From Gordionus sp. m RMFG-2023 (lineage: Eukaryota > Nematomorpha > Gordioida > Chordodea > Parachordodidae), in the NCBI RefSeq assembly GCF_954871325.1, contig NC_088777.1, positions 18,949,366 to 19,013,365 on the forward strand: a stretch of 64,000 bases of DNA. Direction: 5' to 3'. The first letter of the stretch is position 1. Every line of letters begins with the position of its first letter. The notes under the pieces were generated by a model that saw only the letters and a list, made by a program, of their open reading frames with translations, was not told the DNA's origin and made no database searches. The position numbers were made by a program, and so were the translations under genes. Shown one piece after another: positions 61,383-64,000 of this stretch.

Positions 61383-61585
61383 TGAAAAAATCTATTAAAA
61401 TTAATTATTTTTTAAAATATTTTATTATTATTCTATGTCTAAAAGAACTAAAAAAATATCAGTATATATATATAAAAGTTAATTGAAAAATATTAAACAA
61501 TCAACTTAAATAATATAAGATATTCAAATGATATAACGTTAATATATTTTAAAAATAAATAATATTCAAATAAGACTAATCAACA
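61383..61585 (-). repeat. 5' LTR of the gypsy element
   Basis: 203 bp, same TG...CA termini as its partner; contains a TATATATATA stretch. Short for a gypsy LTR. Confidence 0.92.
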
Positions 61586-61659
61586 CATTCCTTATCATTA
61601 ATATAAATATATACCATTGTAGAATGTAGAGTCAGTCAAAAAAGAAAATTTTACCCTTG

Positions 61660-61745
61660 CCTTAAGTTAACAGCGCAGAGCATTTAAAATAGTGCGCTAT
61701 CTTTTTTTGAAAAAAATGATAGTACGCTACTTTTTTTAAGAGTAA
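61660..61745. mobile_element. Orphan end of the AGCGCGCTA hAT type
   Basis: CAGAGCATTTAAAATAGTGCGCTATC followed by GATAGTACGCTAC, resembling the left end and subterminal zone of the element at 36516 (CAGAGTTGTTAAA, TAGCGCGCTA). No partner found. Confidence 0.45.
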
Positions 61746-61984
61746 AATATTAATTATAAATTCCAAAATTAATTTCATAATTAAATTTAAAATTTTTATA
61801 TTAATTTAATCTATTCCTAATTATAAATTTCTTCAACATTTTTGGCTTTTCCCAGATTTATTGGTAAAAAAATGTCAATTTTATGGCTTTAATTTTTATT
61901 ATTAAAAGGATAGAATTTTATTCTTAAGCAAATTTTCCTAAAAATAATTTGGTGAAGTGGCGACTCGCCTACAGATATTTTGCA

Positions 61985-62130
61985 TAAGGAGCACCAATGA
62001 GTGCCAACAAGCGTCAATTAGTATCAACAAGCGGTAATGCGTGTCAAAAAGTGCTAACAACTAATGATTGTCAAAAAGCCCCAATGAGTGCCAACAAATG
62101 CTAATAAGTACCAACAAGAGTCAAAAGGTA
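61985..62130. repeat. Degenerate 12-13 bp tandem repeat
   Basis: About ten units of GTGCCAACAAGCG(T)CAA with drift (GTGCCAACAAG, GTATCAACAAG, GTGTCAAAAAG, GTGCTAACAAC, GTACCAACAAG). 62131-63250 otherwise shows no gene; 62590-62720 has G-rich runs. Confidence 0.65.
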
Positions 62131-63253
62131 TTGTTGGCAATTTATCAGCAATTTGCCTATAGACATTTCTCCAGTAACTTTTCCGCCATAGAGCGCCCAT
62201 AAGTGACAACAAGATCTAACAAGATTTTTTCACAAAAACAAGCCATTTAGGTTCTCATTAAGTCGTACTATAAAAGAATGTTCGTCTTTTTTTATAAATT
62301 TCCCCTAATCATAAATTTCAACATAAAATTATTAGGTTATTAATAAATTTGATTATTCACCGCTTTTTATTAACACATTATAAATATCAAACGGTAATTT
62401 TGTAAATTTAAAATGTTATCAAAAGAAGATCTATTACTTATAAAATTATGCCATGAAGATAAAAATTCGAATATATCAAGTTTGAATCCTAAATTCCATA
62501 GGAATGAGTAGAATATTCGTGCAATTTAATGCACAGACTTCTACTTGGGGGTAGGATATGTATGACGCAAGATCGTCATTGAAATTGAAAGGGGAGGGGG
62601 ATTTAATTTATGATTATGCTATCGTCATTCGAATAAAATTGGATGGGAGTGGTTTTGATTTCCCTTTTATACTAATTTTAATTTGGTAGAAGGGATTAAA
62701 ATTTTCGAATTGAGTAATATAGTCATTGACTTAGGGGGGTTTAGAAATCTCTGGTTTTAACAAGCTTTAAAAGCGACTTTAAAATAAGGTATTCATATTC
62801 CGCTGATCAAAATCTACCGTATTATCAAATGTAGAAAAAATTAAGTTTATAAAAAATGCTACAACCATTTAGACAGACTTGAGAGAAAAATTCCTAAAGT
62901 ATGTTCGATCAGTGGAATCTAAGATATATTTCGTTAACTTTATGTATGCTTGTAATTTGTTTACTAATGTATTAAGAAACATTTTTGAAAAGAGCGAGCA
63001 TCTGGCTATAGTCTAACTATGAGTGACTAATAATCAGACTGACGATTCATTCATAAAAGTTTATATCATTGCAAAACAGCTGATGACGCTATTTAGGCCA
63101 TTTGATTATATATGAAAAAAATTTGTGTTAAAATTCTTTTCCATTTTATTTATTATTATGTTTCATGTCTATAGTAATTCTATGAATTACTAATATTAGT
63201 AGATGGAAGAGCAATTAAATCATGTTATGAAAAGTGGAATATAAAGTTCCACA

Positions 63254-64000
63254 TGCAGAATTCAATTGAGTATAAACAAATGTTCTTTTATTCAAAATAA
63301 TTTTCATACAAATATTTCTAAAATATATTATGCGAATACAAAATATATAGTCTCTATTTCATAATCTCTCATATAATCCCTAATTATAACATCTCCCCTC
63401 CTTTAACACTCCTCTAATCAAATCCTGGTACGTACAATAAACTTTTGTGCGCTCTGTTCTAAGATTGTATTTTGCATTTCTAATTACTTCATCCACCCTT
63501 CCAATCGTCCATCTAAACTTTCATATTTTAATATCAACACATGTTCCTTCTGACCCATTCAGAATTTATTCGACCATAACATTCCAGATATTTTCATTTC
63601 TTCCTCCTTTTGACGAACCCAACATTAATAATGTTTTTCCTAGCAAATATCCCTCAGCCGAAGATGCACCTTCTCATTCTCTAATTGAGATATTCATTTT
63701 TTACTGTTACCATATTTTTCTTTTCTCAGCCAAGAATTCCGCAACTATTCTCTTGGCTTAATCGTTGGAGCTTAGAAGGTTTGGACTTAGAGTAGAAAAG
63801 AAAAGTATGGTGACAATGAAAAATGGATATCTAGAATATTCTATAATAAAAGTAAGAATGAGAACGATGTATCTATCTTCGGCTTTTGTGAGGAAAGACA
63901 TTATTAAGGTTTATTAGTTAAAAAGAAATTAAAAACCCGGGTAAGTTATGAAGTAGAATAAATTGGGAATAGGTCTGGGTATGTGTTTATTTTAAGGGAA
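63254..64000 (-). mobile_element. 3' end of another LTR retrotransposon (fossil, cut by window)
   Basis: Minus strand: a purine tract (AAAGGAGGGGAGA) followed by TGTTATAATTAGG..., a 138-bp candidate 3' LTR (63254-63391) ending TCTGCA. Upstream of the tract a frame reads RWTIGRVDEVIRNAKYNLRT and ends just before it, resembling the C-terminal tail of a gypsy-type integrase. Most of the element lies beyond the window, so family and age are uncertain. Confidence 0.5.

Larger units (their letters stand above)
55247..61585 (-). mobile_element. Ty3/gypsy LTR retrotransposon (fossil)
   Basis: Full-length fossil on the minus strand: 203-bp LTRs at both ends, 5-bp target duplication CATTC (55242-55246 and 61586-61590), a primer-binding site next to the 5' LTR, a polypurine tract next to the 3' LTR, a gag-like frame and a pol region ordered protease, reverse transcriptase, RNase H, integrase. 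That order marks Ty3/gypsy. The two LTRs differ at only about three positions, so the insertion is young. Pol is broken at roughly two or three points. Confidence 0.93.

Noticed and set aside
63447-63761. Plus-strand secreted or membrane protein of about 100 residues
   Set aside because: Lies antisense to the integrase-tail-like frame just upstream of a purine tract and LTR; hydrophobicity reflects the antisense of a charged frame.

Overview
The window is strongly AT-rich eukaryotic DNA. It carries two host genes whose intron phases all agree (a receptor tyrosine kinase and a membrane-bound histidine acid phosphatase), one decayed host gene (SUPV3L1-like), and a dense layer of transposons. 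A tyrosine-kinase receptor with fibronectin III and possibly Ig domains points to a metazoan. Many introns are only about 40-60 nt (39-53 nt in the transposon genes, 50 and 63 nt in the kinase), so a small invertebrate is likely. I cannot name the species; a compact or parasitic lineage such as a myxozoan would fit but is a guess.

Layout. 0.6-1.24 kb (-): SUPV3L1-like helicase C-terminus, broken, probably a pseudogene. 2.1-7.05 kb: two almost identical FLYWCH/MULE transposons ending in GGGGG/TTTTT-type tandem blocks; the second also holds duplicated subterminal DNA and a foreign-looking proline-rich exon, which may be a captured host exon. 7.73-11.61 kb: a BED-finger hAT element with TIRs and target duplication, carrying a three-unit tandem repeat and a possible piggyBac scrap. 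12.97-16.05 kb: remnants of a TTF-finger hAT and a BED hAT, the latter split by a young 1 kb hAT derivative (14416-15419) with a perfect 8-bp duplication. 18.06-20.99 kb (+): 3' half of a lysosomal-type acid phosphatase. 23.26-26.55 kb: a CAGGGTTG-type hAT with a perfect 8-bp duplication, facing an inverted solo end. 26.77-28.21 kb: a CAGAGTTGTTAAA-type hAT derivative.

29.4-43.2 kb (-) is a 14-exon split-kinase receptor gene, with two further candidate Ig-like exons near 47.3-47.5 kb. Its introns contain a hAT derivative (36516-37819) and a nearly whole hAT (38554-41105). 43.3-44.1 kb holds a reverse-transcriptase fossil; 44.8-47.1 kb holds a minisatellite and four small inverted-repeat elements. 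50.2-54.4 kb is a second, older copy of the CAGGGTTG hAT with another hAT nested in it. 55247-61585 is a 6.3-kb Ty3/gypsy LTR element (fossil, young by LTR similarity). The right edge holds the 3' end of another LTR element.

The main cross-cutting observation is that nearly every hAT family here pairs conserved outer TIRs (CAGRGTTG, TAGRSCTA or TAGAGNNCTGCA types) with its own short, often palindromic, subterminal repeat (CGAAT, TTTGACCGGTCAAA, GATCGTCGATC, GTATCTAGAT, AGCGCGCTA, GGACCGGTCC, CGGGTCGGGT). These look like family-specific transposase landing sites that diverge quickly while the ends stay fixed.
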